This document shows, piece by piece, positions 20,795 through 30,698 of a DNA stretch of 64,000 nucleotides. This stretch comes from Silanimonas sp. (lineage in GTDB: Bacteria > Pseudomonadota > Gammaproteobacteria > Xanthomonadales > Xanthomonadaceae). The notes under the pieces were generated by a model, which saw nothing but the letters and a program-made list of their open reading frames with translations, was not told where the DNA came from and did no database searches. The stretch's first letter is position 1, and each line of letters opens with the position of its first letter. The stretch lies in the NCBI GenBank assembly GCA_018334015.1, contig JAGXTI010000040.1, positions 1 through 64,000 on the forward strand. The letters run 5' to 3'. A program made the position numbers and the translations under genes.

Positions 20795-21705
20795 GCGCAA
20801 CCGAGCGCCGCGAACTGCTGCGCGCGGTCGGCATGATGGTCGGCAGTGCGGCCATGTTCGCCTGCATGGCGGTGATGATCCGGCTGGCCTCGGCGCAACT
20901 GCATGCCTTCGAGATCGCCTTCTTCCGCAACCTGTTCGGTCTGGTGTTCATCCTGCCGCTGCTGCTGCACCACGGCACCGGCATCCTCAAGACCGACAAG
21001 CTGCACCTCTACACCGGGCGCTGCCTGATCGGCATCGTCGCCATGCTCTGCGGCTTCTGGGCCATCGTCCACCTGCCGCTCGCCAAGGCGGTGACCATCA
21101 GCTATTCGACGCCGATCTTCGTGACCATTCTCGCCGTGCTGTTCCTGGGCGAGATGGTGCGGGCTCGGCGCTGGGCGGCGGTGGCCGTCGGTTTCATCGG
21201 TGTGCTCATCATCATGCGGCCCGGCGCCGAGACTTTCGACGGCAACACCCTGGTGGCACTCACCGCCTCGGTACTGAGTGCGATCGTCGCGGTCAGCATC
21301 AAGGTGCTTTCGCGCACCGAGAAGCCCGACGCGATCGTGCTCTGGACCACCCTGCTCTGGGTGCCGATGTCGCTACTGCCGGCCCTGTTCGTCTGGACCG
21401 GCCCGAGCGGCATCACCTGGCTGTGGGTGGTGGCTGCTGGTTTTTTCGGCAGCGCCGGGCACATGTTCTGGACCCGGGCGCTGAAACGCGCCGACGCCTC
21501 CCTGCTGACGCCGATCAGCTTCATGCAGGTGCCCTTCGTCGCCCTGCTCGCCTGGTGGCTGTTCGCCGAGACCGTGACGGGATGGACGGCACTGGGCGCG
21601 GCCATCATCTTCGCCGCCAACGCCTACATCGCCCACCGCGAGGCCAGGATCGCCTCGCGGACGGTGACCGACCCCGAAATCAACCGGGAAACGCAGAAAC
21701 CCTGA
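20791..21705 (+). CDS. EamA/DMT-family transporter
   Basis: The 304-residue product has ten hydrophobic segments arranged as two EamA repeats (about residues 15-145 and 155-285), typical of the drug/metabolite transporter superfamily. FEIAFFRNLFGLVF in the first repeat and FMQVPFVALLAWWLFAE in the second are characteristic. The substrate cannot be told from sequence. It starts with a 4-bp overlap with murB, so pyrD-murB-eamA are probably one transcript. Confidence 0.88.
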   Translation: MSATERRELLRAVGMMVGSAAMFACMAVMIRLASAQLHAFEIAFFRNLFGLVFILPLLLHHGTGILKTDKLHLYTGRCLIGIVAMLCGFWAIVHLPLAKAVTISYSTPIFVTILAVLFLGEMVRARRWAAVAVGFIGVLIIMRPGAETFDGNTLVALTASVLSAIVAVSIKVLSRTEKPDAIVLWTTLLWVPMSLLPALFVWTGPSGITWLWVVAAGFFGSAGHMFWTRALKRADASLLTPISFMQVPFVALLAWWLFAETVTGWTALGAAIIFAANAYIAHREARIASRTVTDPEINRETQKP

Positions 21706-21826
21706 GCGCCGCAGAGGGTGAAGATGGCGTGAGAACAGGACCTTCGGCACATGCCGGGTTGTCGCCACCGACTAGTCTGCTGACTCCGCCGCCCGCCCGG
21801 GCATGTCCGCTTCACGAAGGTCCGCC

Positions 21827-23869
21827 ATGAAGAAAGCCTTGCTGTCCCTGAGCCTCGCCCTCGCCCTTGCCGTCCCGCTCGCCAGCGCCGCCGACGGTCG
21901 GCCGGAACTGGGCAGCTTCGGCATCGAACTCGGCAACCGCGACACCAGCGTCCGCCCGGGTGACGATTTCAACCGCCACGCCAACGGCGCCTGGTACGAC
22001 GCTTTCCAGTTGCGCGATTACCAGACCCGTTTCGGCTCCTTCAACGAGTTGTCGGACCGCGCCGAGGCGCAGGTGCGCACGATCATCGAGGAACTGCAGC
22101 AGCGCCAGGATCTCGCAGCCGGCAGCAATGAACAGAAGATCCGCGACTTCTTCGCCAGCTACATGGATCTGGCTGCTCGCGATGCCGCCGGGATCACGCC
22201 GCTTGCGCCCGTTCTCAGCCGCATCGCCGCCATCGAAGACCATGCCGATCTCGTCGCCGCTTTCGGCCGTTCCAACCGCGACGGCAGCGCCAGCCCCATC
22301 AGCGTCGGCATCGGGCTCGACCGCAAGGACCCGAACCGCTACCTGGTCGGCATCGGTGTCGGCGGGCTGGGCCTGCCGGATCGCGACTTCTACTTCAACC
22401 CGGCGCCGCGTTTCGTGCAGATCCGTGAGGCCTACGTGGCCCACATCGCGACCATGCTGGGTTTCGCCGGCAAGGACAACCTGCAGGCACGCGCCGAAGC
22501 GGTGATGGCGCTGGAAACGGCCATGGCCCAGCACCACTGGGAGCGCGCCGCTCTGCGTGATCGCGAACGCACCTACAACCTCAAGACCCTTTCGACTCTG
22601 AAAGAAGCCCTGCCCGGCCACGATTGGGTCGCGCACTTCGAGGCCCAGGGTTTTGCCGTCCCGGCCGAGGTCAACGTGACCACGCCCAGCGCGGTGGAGC
22701 CGGTGATCGGGGTGATCCGCGACACACCGATCGCGGTCTGGCGCGACTACCTCGCCTTCCACACCATCGACAACCACGCGCCTTTCCTGTCGAGCGAGAT
22801 CGACGCCGCCGGTTTCGCCTTCAACGGCACCGTGCTCAACGGCCAGCCCTCGCAACGCGAACACTGGAAGCGAGGCGTGGCACTGGTCGGCGGCATGGGC
22901 GGCCTGGGCGATGCGGTCGGCCAGATCTACGTCGAGCGGCACTTCCCGCCGGCAGCCAAGGCGGCGATGGACCGCCTGGTCGAGAACCTGCGCACCGCGC
23001 TGCGCCAGCACATCGACCAACTCGACTGGATGAGCCCGGCCACCAAGGTCGAAGCCCACAAGAAGCTCGAGAGCTTCCGCGCCAAGATCGGCTACCCGAG
23101 CCAATGGCGCGATTATTCCTCGGTCACGATCGTGCCGGATGACCTGATGGCCAACCTGCTCGCCCTGCGCGAATTCAACGTGCAGGACCAGAACAGCCGA
23201 CTGGGCACGGTGCCGGACCGCGAGGAGTGGTTCATGACCCCGCACACGGTCAACGCCTACTACAACGCGGTGTTCAACGAGATCGTGTTCCCGGCCGCCA
23301 TCCTGCAGCCGCCCTTCTTCGACGTGAACGCCGACCCGGCCGTGAACTACGGCGCCATCGGCGGCGTGATCGGCCACGAGATGGGCCACGGCTTCGACGA
23401 CCAGGGCTCGCGCTCCGACTGGCAGGGCATCCAGCGCAACTGGTGGACCGACGAGGACCGCGCCCGCTTCGAGGCACGCACCGCCGCCCTGGTGGCGCAG
23501 TACAACCGCTTCTGCCCGCTCGAGGGGCATTGCGTTAACGGCCAGCTTTCGCTGGGCGAGAACATTGCCGACCTGGCCGGCCTATCGATGGCCTGGACGG
23601 CTTACCAGATCAGCTTGGACGGCCGGGAAGCCCCGGTGATCGACGGCGTGACCGGAGCGCAGCGCTTCTTCCTCGCCTGGGCGCAGATCTGGCGCTCCAA
23701 GCACCGCGAGGAGGCGCTGATCAACCAACTCCGCGTCGGGCCGCATTCGCCGCCGGAGTTCCGCATCAACGGCGTGGTGCGCAACATCGACGCCTGGTAC
23801 GAGGCCTTCAACGTGCAGCCCGGCGATGATCTCTATCTGCCCGAGAACGAGCGCGTGCGGATCTGGTGA
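21827..23869 (+). CDS. M13-family (neprilysin-like) zinc metallopeptidase
   Basis: The 680-residue protein has a signal peptide (MKKALLSLSLALALAVPLAS, cleavage near ASA-AD) and acts in the periplasm or outside the cell. The M13 zinc site is intact: HEMGH at about 517-521, the third ligand in ENIADLAG from about 578, and the NAYYN substrate-binding motif in TPHTVNAYYNAVFNE. Family members degrade peptides. Start 21827 is preferred to an in-frame ATG eight codons upstream because it opens the signal peptide directly. Its stop codon abuts the stop codon of convergent ispG with no intergenic base. Confidence 0.93.
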   Translation: MKKALLSLSLALALAVPLASAADGRPELGSFGIELGNRDTSVRPGDDFNRHANGAWYDAFQLRDYQTRFGSFNELSDRAEAQVRTIIEELQQRQDLAAGSNEQKIRDFFASYMDLAARDAAGITPLAPVLSRIAAIEDHADLVAAFGRSNRDGSASPISVGIGLDRKDPNRYLVGIGVGGLGLPDRDFYFNPAPRFVQIREAYVAHIATMLGFAGKDNLQARAEAVMALETAMAQHHWERAALRDRERTYNLKTLSTLKEALPGHDWVAHFEAQGFAVPAEVNVTTPSAVEPVIGVIRDTPIAVWRDYLAFHTIDNHAPFLSSEIDAAGFAFNGTVLNGQPSQREHWKRGVALVGGMGGLGDAVGQIYVERHFPPAAKAAMDRLVENLRTALRQHIDQLDWMSPATKVEAHKKLESFRAKIGYPSQWRDYSSVTIVPDDLMANLLALREFNVQDQNSRLGTVPDREEWFMTPHTVNAYYNAVFNEIVFPAAILQPPFFDVNADPAVNYGAIGGVIGHEMGHGFDDQGSRSDWQGIQRNWWTDEDRARFEARTAALVAQYNRFCPLEGHCVNGQLSLGENIADLAGLSMAWTAYQISLDGREAPVIDGVTGAQRFFLAWAQIWRSKHREEALINQLRVGPHSPPEFRINGVVRNIDAWYEAFNVQPGDDLYLPENERVRIW

Positions 23870-25093
23870 TCAGCGGTACTTGTTCGCCACGTAGCCGTCG
23901 ATGATGCCGATGAACTCCTGCGCGATATTCTCGCCGCGCAGGGTCATCGCCTTCTCGCCGTCGATGAACACCGGTGCGCTCGGGGCCTCGCCGGTCCCGG
24001 GCAGCGAGATGCCGATGTTGGCGTGACGCGATTCGCCGGGGCCGTTGACCACGCAGCCCATCACCGCAAGCGTCAGGTTCTCCACGCCGGGGTGCTTGAG
24101 CTTCCACACCGGCATCTGCTCGCGCACATGCTCCTCGATTGCTTTGGCCAGCTCCTGGAAGAAACTGCTGGTGGTGCGGCCGCAGCCGGGGCAGGCCGTC
24201 ACCATCGGCGTGAAGGCGCGCAGGCCCATGGTCTGCAAAAGCTGCTGGGCGACGATGACCTCGTGGGTGCGCGACTGGCCGGGCTCGGGCGTGAGCGAGA
24301 TGCGGATGGTGTCGCCAATACCCTCCTGCAGCAGCACGGCGAGTGCGGCGGTGCTGGCCACGATGCCCTTGCTGCCCATGCCGGCCTCGGTGAGGCCGAG
24401 GTGCAGGGCGTAGTCACAGCGCGCGGCGAGGTCGCGGTAGACGGCGATCAGTTCCTGCACGCCGCTCACCTTGGCCGAGAGGATGATGCGGTCCTTGGGC
24501 AGGCCGAGCTCGACGGCGCGCTCGGCGGAATCGAGCGCCGAACGCACCAAGGCCTCGCGCAGCACGCGGGCGGCGTCCCAGGGTTCGGCGCGCCGGGCGT
24601 TCTCGTCCATCAGCACGGCGGCCAGGTTCTGGTCGAGCGAACCCCAGTTGGCGCCGATGCGCACCGGTTTGGCGTACTCGAGGGCTTTTTCGATGATGGC
24701 CGCGAACTGCGTGTCCTTCTTCTTGCCGAAGCCGACATTGCCGGGGTTGATGCGGTACTTCGCCAGCGCCTCGGCGCAGGCCGGGTGCGCTTCGAGCAGG
24801 CTGTGCCCGTTGTAGTGGAAGTCGCCGATGATCGGCACCTCGACGCCCATCATCGCCAAGCGGTCGCGGATGTGCGGCACGGCGGCGGCCGAGGCCTCGT
24901 TGTTGACGGTGATCCGCACCTTCTCCGAGCCGGCGCGCCAGAGCTCGGCGATCTGCTGGGTGGTGGCCTTGATGTCGGCGGTGTCGGTGTTGGTCATCGA
25001 TTGCACCACGATCGGCGCATCACCGCCCACGGTGAGCTTGCCGACACGGACGGGAATGGCACGGCGACGCGGCGCCGGAAGGGCGGAACTCAT
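23870..25093 (-). CDS. ispG: 4-hydroxy-3-methylbut-2-enyl diphosphate synthase (IspG)
   Basis: IspG is the [4Fe-4S] enzyme that converts MEcPP to HMBPP, the penultimate step of the MEP isoprenoid pathway. The 407-residue product shows the N-terminal TIM-barrel signature [17 protein letters not shown]. It also shows the C-terminal cluster ligands CPGC in [13 protein letters not shown] and the third cysteine in [15 protein letters not shown]. Length and motifs fit the bacterial single-chain form. A PilZ-like gene follows upstream on the same strand, 20 bp away. Confidence 0.96.
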   Translation of the reverse strand: MSSALPAPRRRAIPVRVGKLTVGGDAPIVVQSMTNTDTADIKATTQQIAELWRAGSEKVRITVNNEASAAAVPHIRDRLAMMGVEVPIIGDFHYNGHSLLEAHPACAEALAKYRINPGNVGFGKKKDTQFAAIIEKALEYAKPVRIGANWGSLDQNLAAVLMDENARRAEPWDAARVLREALVRSALDSAERAVELGLPKDRIILSAKVSGVQELIAVYRDLAARCDYALHLGLTEAGMGSKGIVASTAALAVLLQEGIGDTIRISLTPEPGQSRTHEVIVAQQLLQTMGLRAFTPMVTACPGCGRTTSSFFQELAKAIEEHVREQMPVWKLKHPGVENLTLAVMGCVVNGPGESRHANIGISLPGTGEAPSAPVFIDGEKAMTLRGENIAQEFIGIIDGYVANKYR

Positions 25094-25113
25094 GCGGGGG
25101 CTCGACGAAGGAT

Positions 25114-26739
25114 TCAGGCGGGCGCGGCAATGACCGGCGCGTGGCGGTAGAGGAAATAATCACCCAGCACCTGCAGCAGGCGCAGATCGACGAGCAGGCC
25201 ATCCGGTCGGCGGTCGAGCGTGTCGGCTCCGGGTTCGATGTCGCGGGCCACACTGATCGTCTCGCCCTGCGGCAAGCGTTGAGCGGAGAGGTAGAGCCAG
25301 TCGTCGCCGCCGTAGGTGGGGCGAAGCTCAAGCGCGCGCATCGGCGCCCGGTCCGCCGTCGACGAGGCCAGCACCACCGGCACAGCCTCCCGCGACAGCA
25401 GTTCGACCCCGGCCATCACCTGGCCGTCGGCTTCGTAGCGCAGCCAGCGCAGCAGACCGATCATCCACTCGCCGCCCTCCTCGTCGGGCAGACGCAAGCC
25501 CACCAGCTCACCCACCCGCAAGCGCAGCGCATCTTCGCCACTCCAGCGCACGCGGTAACCGCCCAGGCTCTGGTCGACCGCGATGGCCGGCATCGGGCGG
25601 GTCCGTGAGCTGGAATCGCCGCTGCCGGCCGCCCAGGCAGCACGGCTGGAAACCGCGCCGGATTCGCCGAGCAGGTCGCGGGCGAAGTGGTCGAAATCGC
25701 GCTCACCGCTGGCGAGGTAATGCAGGCCGGAGAGGCCAATCACGGTCTCCAGGGCATGCCCACCATCGAGGCGGATGAATTGCCGCGCAGCGGCCTGCGA
25801 GAAGGCCCGCCGCAGCTTGCGCAGGGTGTCGGTGGCGAACTCCACCGGCATGCCCTGCTCCGGCACGACGATACCTTTTTCGATCTTGCTGGCCGAAAGT
25901 GCCGATTCCACCGCAGCGGCGAAACCGACCAGATCCAGCCACTGGCGCGGCGGTGTCCGGCCGCCCGGCCCCTCGTCGGCATCGTCGGGCACGCCGACCG
26001 ACGTGGCGGTCGGCGAATCGCGCAAAGGCGAGGCTTCGACAAAGCTTGCGCACAAGGCCCAGAGCCGGTCCTGTTCGGCCTGCGCATGGCCGCGCGGATG
26101 CAGCACCGCCATCAGCAGCACCTGCACATGGCGGTGCTGCAGACTGGGGGCCCCGGGGATCAGCGGGTCGGCCGCGGCGCGGCTTTCCAACTCGCGGGCG
26201 ACCGCGAAGTGGTAGCAGCGGTGCAGGCCGCGCCAGGCCTCGGCCGGATGCCCGGCGTAGACCCGCCAGGCCGTGCGCAGGGCCTCGACGTAGTGGTGGG
26301 AAGCGATCTGCAAAGCCACCGCCACCTGCCCGCCGCGCAGCCAGGGCAGGCTGCCCGAGGGTGCGCAGAGGTCGGCAGCGGCCAGCCGGTAGGTGTGCCC
26401 GAGGAGCAGGTGCAACTGCGCCAGTTCGGCCGGCAGCAGGCCCAGCTCGCCGCTCAAAGACAAGGGTTTGCCGGCATAGGCGCGCTGGGTGGACACCGCC
26501 ACATCGAGCACCTCCGGGCGCAGGATGTCGGCGATCTCGCGGCGTGTACCACCCTTCATGCCACCCGCTGTGGCCAAGCCCGAAAGGGCCTTGAGCAGGG
26601 CGCGGCGGGTCGTGGTGGCGTCGGCGCGCGGCAGCGCCTCGACCCAATCCGCCGCACGCCGCGCATCCGCCGCGAACGGCAGGGTGTCGCGCTGCCCGGA
26701 AGGCAAGCCCTCCGCCAAACGTCGATACACTTCGGTCAT
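25114..26739 (-). CDS. PilZ-like protein, possible cyclic-di-GMP binder
   Basis: The 541-residue product is largely helical over residues 1-350. The C-terminal third is beta-rich and contains [12 protein letters not shown] (about 386-397), which fits the DxSxxG half of the PilZ cyclic-di-GMP motif. The RxxxR half is not clear; the nearest candidate is SRTRP about 12 residues earlier. Homologous proteins in Pseudomonas and Xanthomonas are annotated variously as cyclic-di-GMP-binding protein or molecular chaperone. The open frame continues another 430 codons upstream, but only antisense to xseA, so ATG 26739 is used. It probably shares a transcript with ispG. Confidence 0.65.
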   Translation of the reverse strand: MTEVYRRLAEGLPSGQRDTLPFAADARRAADWVEALPRADATTTRRALLKALSGLATAGGMKGGTRREIADILRPEVLDVAVSTQRAYAGKPLSLSGELGLLPAELAQLHLLLGHTYRLAAADLCAPSGSLPWLRGGQVAVALQIASHHYVEALRTAWRVYAGHPAEAWRGLHRCYHFAVARELESRAAADPLIPGAPSLQHRHVQVLLMAVLHPRGHAQAEQDRLWALCASFVEASPLRDSPTATSVGVPDDADEGPGGRTPPRQWLDLVGFAAAVESALSASKIEKGIVVPEQGMPVEFATDTLRKLRRAFSQAAARQFIRLDGGHALETVIGLSGLHYLASGERDFDHFARDLLGESGAVSSRAAWAAGSGDSSSRTRPMPAIAVDQSLGGYRVRWSGEDALRLRVGELVGLRLPDEEGGEWMIGLLRWLRYEADGQVMAGVELLSREAVPVVLASSTADRAPMRALELRPTYGGDDWLYLSAQRLPQGETISVARDIEPGADTLDRRPDGLLVDLRLLQVLGDYFLYRHAPVIAAPA

Positions 26740-26814
26740 GCCCTGCCGTCCCGTCCAAGTGCGCCCAGTGTACCGCTGCCCCCATGCGCCGGAACCGGCC
26801 GGAGCCCGTCGTCC

Positions 26815-28050
26815 ATGAGTGCCCCCGCGCCGACCGGCCGGCCGGCGCTGCGACCGGCTCAGCTCAACGCCCTGGCCCGCGACCTGCTGGAGGGCAGCTT
26901 CCCGGCGATCTGGGTGGAAGGCGAGCTCTCCGGGCTGGCCCGGCCCGGCTCCGGGCACCTCTATTTCATCCTGAAGGACGAACGCGCCCAAGTCCGCTGC
27001 GCCTTGTTCAAGCCGAAGGCGCAGGGCCTGCGCTTCGTCCCCCGCGACGGCATGCAGGTGCTGGTGCGCGGCCGGCTCACGCTCTACGAGCCGCGCGGTG
27101 ACTACCAGCTGGTGCTGGAGCAGATGGAGGAAACCGGCGAAGGCGCGCTGCGTCGCGCCTTCGAGGCCCTGAAGGCCAAGCTCGCCGCCGAAGGCCTGTT
27201 CGCGTCGGAGCGCAAGCGCGCCTTGCCGCGCTTCGTGCGCCGGCTGGGCGTGCTCAGCTCGCCAAGCGGTGCCGTCATCCGCGACATCCAGAGCGTGCTG
27301 GCGCGACGCTGGCCGCTGCTCGAGGTCGATCTGCTGCCGGTGCCGGTGCAGGGCGCGAGTGCCGCCGCGGCGATCGTCCAGATGCTGCGCGCCGCCGCCG
27401 CCGCCGGGCGTCACGACGTGCTGCTGCTGGCGCGCGGCGGTGGTTCGCTGGAGGACCTGTGGTGCTTCAACGACGAGGCCGTGGTGCGGGCGATCGCCGC
27501 ATCGCCGGTGCCGGTGGTCGCGGCGATCGGCCACGAAGTCGATGTCACGCTCAGCGATTTCGCTGCCGACCTCCGCGCCCCCACCCCCTCGGCCGCCGCC
27601 GAGTTGCTGGTGCCCGACCGCGTGGCGATGCAGGCGCGACTGGCACAGGCCAGGGCACAGATGACCCGCCAGCTCGACCGCCAGCTCGAACGCCACCGGC
27701 AGCGCATCGACCAGCTCGGTCTGCGCCTGCAGGCGACCCGCCCGCAGCAACGGCTGGAGCGCCAGCGTGAGCAGCTCGTGCAGCTTGCCGCCCGCCGCGA
27801 CCAAGCCCTGCTCGGCCTGCTGGAACGGCGGCGCGCCCGACTGCGCGAACTCGGGCGCGGCCTGCACGTGTCCAGCCCGCTCGCCACGCTGGAGCGCGGC
27901 TACGCCATCCTGCAGCGCCGTGATGGCCAAGCGGTGCGCAGAGGAAGCGAGATCGAAGCGGGCGAGGTGCTGCGCGCCCGTCTCGCCGAGGGCGAGCTGT
28001 GCCTGCGGGTCGAGGCGGAAGACGACCACGGCGGAAACCCCGGGCCATGA
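26815..28050 (+). CDS. xseA: exodeoxyribonuclease VII large subunit
   Basis: XseA with XseB degrades single-stranded DNA from both ends and works in repair. The 411-residue product shows the N-terminal OB fold ([26 protein letters not shown]), the catalytic core with [32 protein letters not shown] and [20 protein letters not shown], and then a long coiled coil ending in LERGYAIL. The upstream in-frame extension is antisense to the PilZ-like gene and is not coding. No xseB is in the window. It overlaps the antiporter gene by ATGA. Confidence 0.95.
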   Translation: MSAPAPTGRPALRPAQLNALARDLLEGSFPAIWVEGELSGLARPGSGHLYFILKDERAQVRCALFKPKAQGLRFVPRDGMQVLVRGRLTLYEPRGDYQLVLEQMEETGEGALRRAFEALKAKLAAEGLFASERKRALPRFVRRLGVLSSPSGAVIRDIQSVLARRWPLLEVDLLPVPVQGASAAAAIVQMLRAAAAAGRHDVLLLARGGGSLEDLWCFNDEAVVRAIAASPVPVVAAIGHEVDVTLSDFAADLRAPTPSAAAELLVPDRVAMQARLAQARAQMTRQLDRQLERHRQRIDQLGLRLQATRPQQRLERQREQLVQLAARRDQALLGLLERRRARLRELGRGLHVSSPLATLERGYAILQRRDGQAVRRGSEIEAGEVLRARLAEGELCLRVEAEDDHGGNPGP

Positions 28051-28973
28051 GCGAATTGATCTTTATCGCCCTGGGCGTCACCTGCGCAGCCATCGGCGGC
28101 GATTTGTTCGTTCGGGGTGTCGTTGGTCTGGGCCACTGGGCACGAATCTCACCGGGCATCGTTGGGGCCACCCTCGCCGCATTCGCCACATCGAGCCCGG
28201 AGCTGTCCGTTGCGCTTCACTCGGCGACGGCGGGAACACCGGAAATCGCCCTTGGTAACGCCCTGGGCGCCAACGTGGTGAACATCTCGCTGATCCTTGC
28301 CATCGCTTTGGTACTGACCAGCATGCGCAGCACCCGCGAGGCCATCCGCCGTGAATACATCGTGGCGCTTCTCGCTCCTTTGCTCACCGGTCTGCTGATC
28401 CTCGATGGCGAGCTGTCCGCCTTCGATGCGCTGCTGCTTCTGCTGCTGTTCGTCGTCTGGTTGGCCAAGGCCGCGAACAAGGCCAAAGAGCAACGGATCG
28501 AGCCCGCGACGGACGGCACCCGGAACCGGCAATGGCCGGTGGTTCTGTACTGCCTGTCCGGTCTTGTGCTTCTGATCGCGGCCGGGCATTTCTTCGTCTC
28601 CGGCGCAAGCGGCCTGGCCGCGCAGTTCGGGATCGACGAATTCATCATCGGGGCCACCTTGGTCGCACTCGGCACCACCATCCCTGAGCTGGCAACCACC
28701 CTGATCGCCCGCCTGCGTGGCCACGATGAAGTCGGATTGGGCGCCCTGCTCGGCAGCAACATCTTCAACGGCCTTTTCATCGTCCCGCTGGCTGCCAGCA
28801 TCCACCCGATCACGGTGGCTTGGTACGAGGCGGTCCCGGCCCTGATTTTCGGTCTGGTCAGCGTGGCCCTGGTCTTGCCGGGCAGGAACGGCATGATCAA
28901 CCGCTGGCGAGGGCTCCTGCTGTTGATGCTGCTCTTGGCGTATTTCGCTGTTCTTGGTGCCGGCGCGATCTGA
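28047..28973 (+). CDS. calcium/sodium antiporter (CaCA family, YrbG-like)
   Basis: The 308-residue membrane protein has two inverted halves, each holding the alpha-repeat of the CaCA superfamily: [18 protein letters not shown] in the first half and [18 protein letters not shown] in the second. The matched motifs and about ten hydrophobic segments support a cation/Ca2+ exchanger of the inner membrane. It is translationally coupled to xseA (4-bp overlap) although unrelated in function, and convergent with corA. Confidence 0.9.
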   Translation: MSELIFIALGVTCAAIGGDLFVRGVVGLGHWARISPGIVGATLAAFATSSPELSVALHSATAGTPEIALGNALGANVVNISLILAIALVLTSMRSTREAIRREYIVALLAPLLTGLLILDGELSAFDALLLLLLFVVWLAKAANKAKEQRIEPATDGTRNRQWPVVLYCLSGLVLLIAAGHFFVSGASGLAAQFGIDEFIIGATLVALGTTIPELATTLIARLRGHDEVGLGALLGSNIFNGLFIVPLAASIHPITVAWYEAVPALIFGLVSVALVLPGRNGMINRWRGLLLLMLLLAYFAVLGAGAI

Positions 28974-28998
28974 AGCGCCGGGAGCAGCGAATGGCCGC

Positions 28999-29970
28999 TC
29001 AGCGCAGCCAACCCTTGCGCTTGATGTAGGCCAGCGGCAACAGGGCCGCGGCGAAGGTCAGCGCGATCGCCGCCGTGAACCCGTGCTGCCAGCTCAGCTC
29101 CGGCATCACCGCGAAGTTCATGCCGTAGAAGGTCGCCACCAGGGTGGGCGGCAGGAACACCGCGGTGATCACCGTGAACACCTTGACGATCTGGTTCTGC
29201 TTGATGTTGAGCAGGCCGACCACCGAGTTCTGCAGGTAACGCACCTTGTCGTGCTCGAAGGCCGCGTGTTCCTTCACGCCGTTGATGTCCTGCATCAGCT
29301 CGGCGATCAGCAGTTGCAGTTCCGGCTCGCGCCGGCCATCGACCTCGCCGTTGAGGTAGCGTGCCACCCGCGCCAGCGCCAACTGGCTTTCGAGGCAGTT
29401 CGAGATCAGCGCCTCGCTGTCGTTGAGCTTGAGCAGGGTCTCGCTGAGGTCGGCCACACCCAGTTCGCGACCGTCACTGCCGGCGGCGCGGGAAAGGCTG
29501 GCGATGGCATCCGCGCTGGCTTCGAGGTCGGTGGCGATCCGCTCGATGACCTGGCTGGTGCTGTCGTTGATGCCGGCCAGGATCATCCGCATCAGTGAGC
29601 GGGCGTCGGTGGCCTGCTTGGGATGACGCATCAACCGCTGCATGGCCCGGTTGAGCGGCGTGAAATCGGCGGTGTCGTGCAAGGTCACCAGCAGGCGATC
29701 GCCGAGGACGAAGGTGACACGATGAACCACCGGCTCGCGCTGCTCGTTCATCGAGACCAGTTCGGCGAACAGGTAGACGTACTCCTCGTCCTCGTGGACG
29801 CTGGTGCCCTGCAACTGCGGGTCGACGCGGAATTGCAGGCGCAGTTCGGCCATCGTGGCCTCGCCGGGCTGGCTGGCCGCCAACCAGAGGAAGCCGGTCT
29901 CGGGCAAGTCGACGATGCCCGGCCGGGTTTCGAGCTTGGACTCGTTGTTGCGGAAGATCGAACGGATCAT
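28999..29970 (-). CDS. corA: CorA-family divalent metal ion transporter
   Basis: The 323-residue product has the CorA layout: a large cytoplasmic alpha/beta funnel (about 1-260) and two C-terminal transmembrane helices. The selectivity motif YGMNF closes the first helix (VFTVITAVFLPPTLVATFYG). The C-terminus is basic (YIKRKGWLR), as in CorA, where it faces the pore. It probably moves Mg2+ or Co2+; the Zn2+ exporter ZntB is a relative but carries a different loop. The small membrane-protein gene upstream is on the same strand, 24 bp away. Confidence 0.92.
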   Translation of the reverse strand: MIRSIFRNNESKLETRPGIVDLPETGFLWLAASQPGEATMAELRLQFRVDPQLQGTSVHEDEEYVYLFAELVSMNEQREPVVHRVTFVLGDRLLVTLHDTADFTPLNRAMQRLMRHPKQATDARSLMRMILAGINDSTSQVIERIATDLEASADAIASLSRAAGSDGRELGVADLSETLLKLNDSEALISNCLESQLALARVARYLNGEVDGRREPELQLLIAELMQDINGVKEHAAFEHDKVRYLQNSVVGLLNIKQNQIVKVFTVITAVFLPPTLVATFYGMNFAVMPELSWQHGFTAAIALTFAAALLPLAYIKRKGWLR

Positions 29971-29994
29971 GGTCGCTGCTCCTGGCGGGCCGTT

Positions 29995-30387
29995 TCAGCG
30001 GGTGGGGACGGTGGCGAGGGGTGTGGCGACGATCACCGGGCGTGGGTCGATCTGCAGCGCCCAACGCTGCCCGTTCTTCAAGGCGGTGGCCCGCCAACCT
30101 TGGCCGTCCCACTGCAGATCGCGCACCTCGGTGTAGCCGGCCTGCGCCAGCCAAGGCCGAGGATCGTCCGGCTTGGCCTGCGCCCCGACCGCGGCTGCGG
30201 TACTCACATGGAATCCGGCGTGCGAGGGCGAAGGTGAGGAGGTCTGGGTGACCGCGTCCTCCGGTTGCAGGTGGTGGATCAGCAGCAGGGCCGATGAAAT
30301 GACGAAATACAGCAGCACGACCGAGACCAGCACCTCGTTTTCCAGGCTGGCCTTGGGGGTCGGTGGACGGACGATTTTGTTGTTCAT
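29995..30387 (-). CDS. small single-pass membrane protein, unknown function
   Basis: I do not recognise this family. The 130-residue product has a short N-terminal cytoplasmic part, one transmembrane helix (VLVSVVLLYFVISSALLLIH, about residues 20-39), a Ser/Pro linker, and an alpha/beta C-terminal domain (about 75-125) resembling small domains that pair a helix with several strands (AQAGYTEVRDLQWDGQGWRA). GGGAGCG lies 8 nt before ATG 30387. It is probably co-transcribed with corA. Confidence 0.7.
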   Translation of the reverse strand: MNNKIVRPPTPKASLENEVLVSVVLLYFVISSALLLIHHLQPEDAVTQTSSPSPSHAGFHVSTAAAVGAQAKPDDPRPWLAQAGYTEVRDLQWDGQGWRATALKNGQRWALQIDPRPVIVATPLATVPTR

Positions 30388-30698
30388 GCAAGCGCTCCCC
30401 GGGCCGGCGACGCGCACGCGCCGGCCCAGCGTCCACCCCGGACGGGGCGGGTTGATCGGAATGGGGAAAGCGGCGCGGCACCTTGTTGGAGTGCCGGAGG
30501 CCACCACCCGCCGGTTCGGCAGGGCAGTGGCACGAGAAATCCCGTGGTTACCTTGCCAGTGAGGGGCCGGTCGAGGACCGACGACTGCAACTGTCCACAG
30601 GGCTCTTCGGAAACGGAGAAGGTGCGCATGCTAGCGACCGGGCAACGCCGCGGTCAAGGCATGCCGATGGCGGCCACCGGGCATGGGACAATCCCCGC
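30388..30698. other. divergent intergenic region
   Basis: This 311-bp gap lies between the small membrane-protein gene (minus strand) and the ABC exporter gene (plus strand), so it should hold both promoters. I see no gene, tRNA or convincing -35/-10 pair. A long open frame reaches into it from the ABC exporter, but its translation there is not conserved in character. Confidence 0.5.

Noticed and set aside
26740-28029. 430-codon upstream extension of the PilZ-like gene
   Set aside because: It lies antisense to xseA, which has clear family motifs; the PilZ-like protein starts at 26739.
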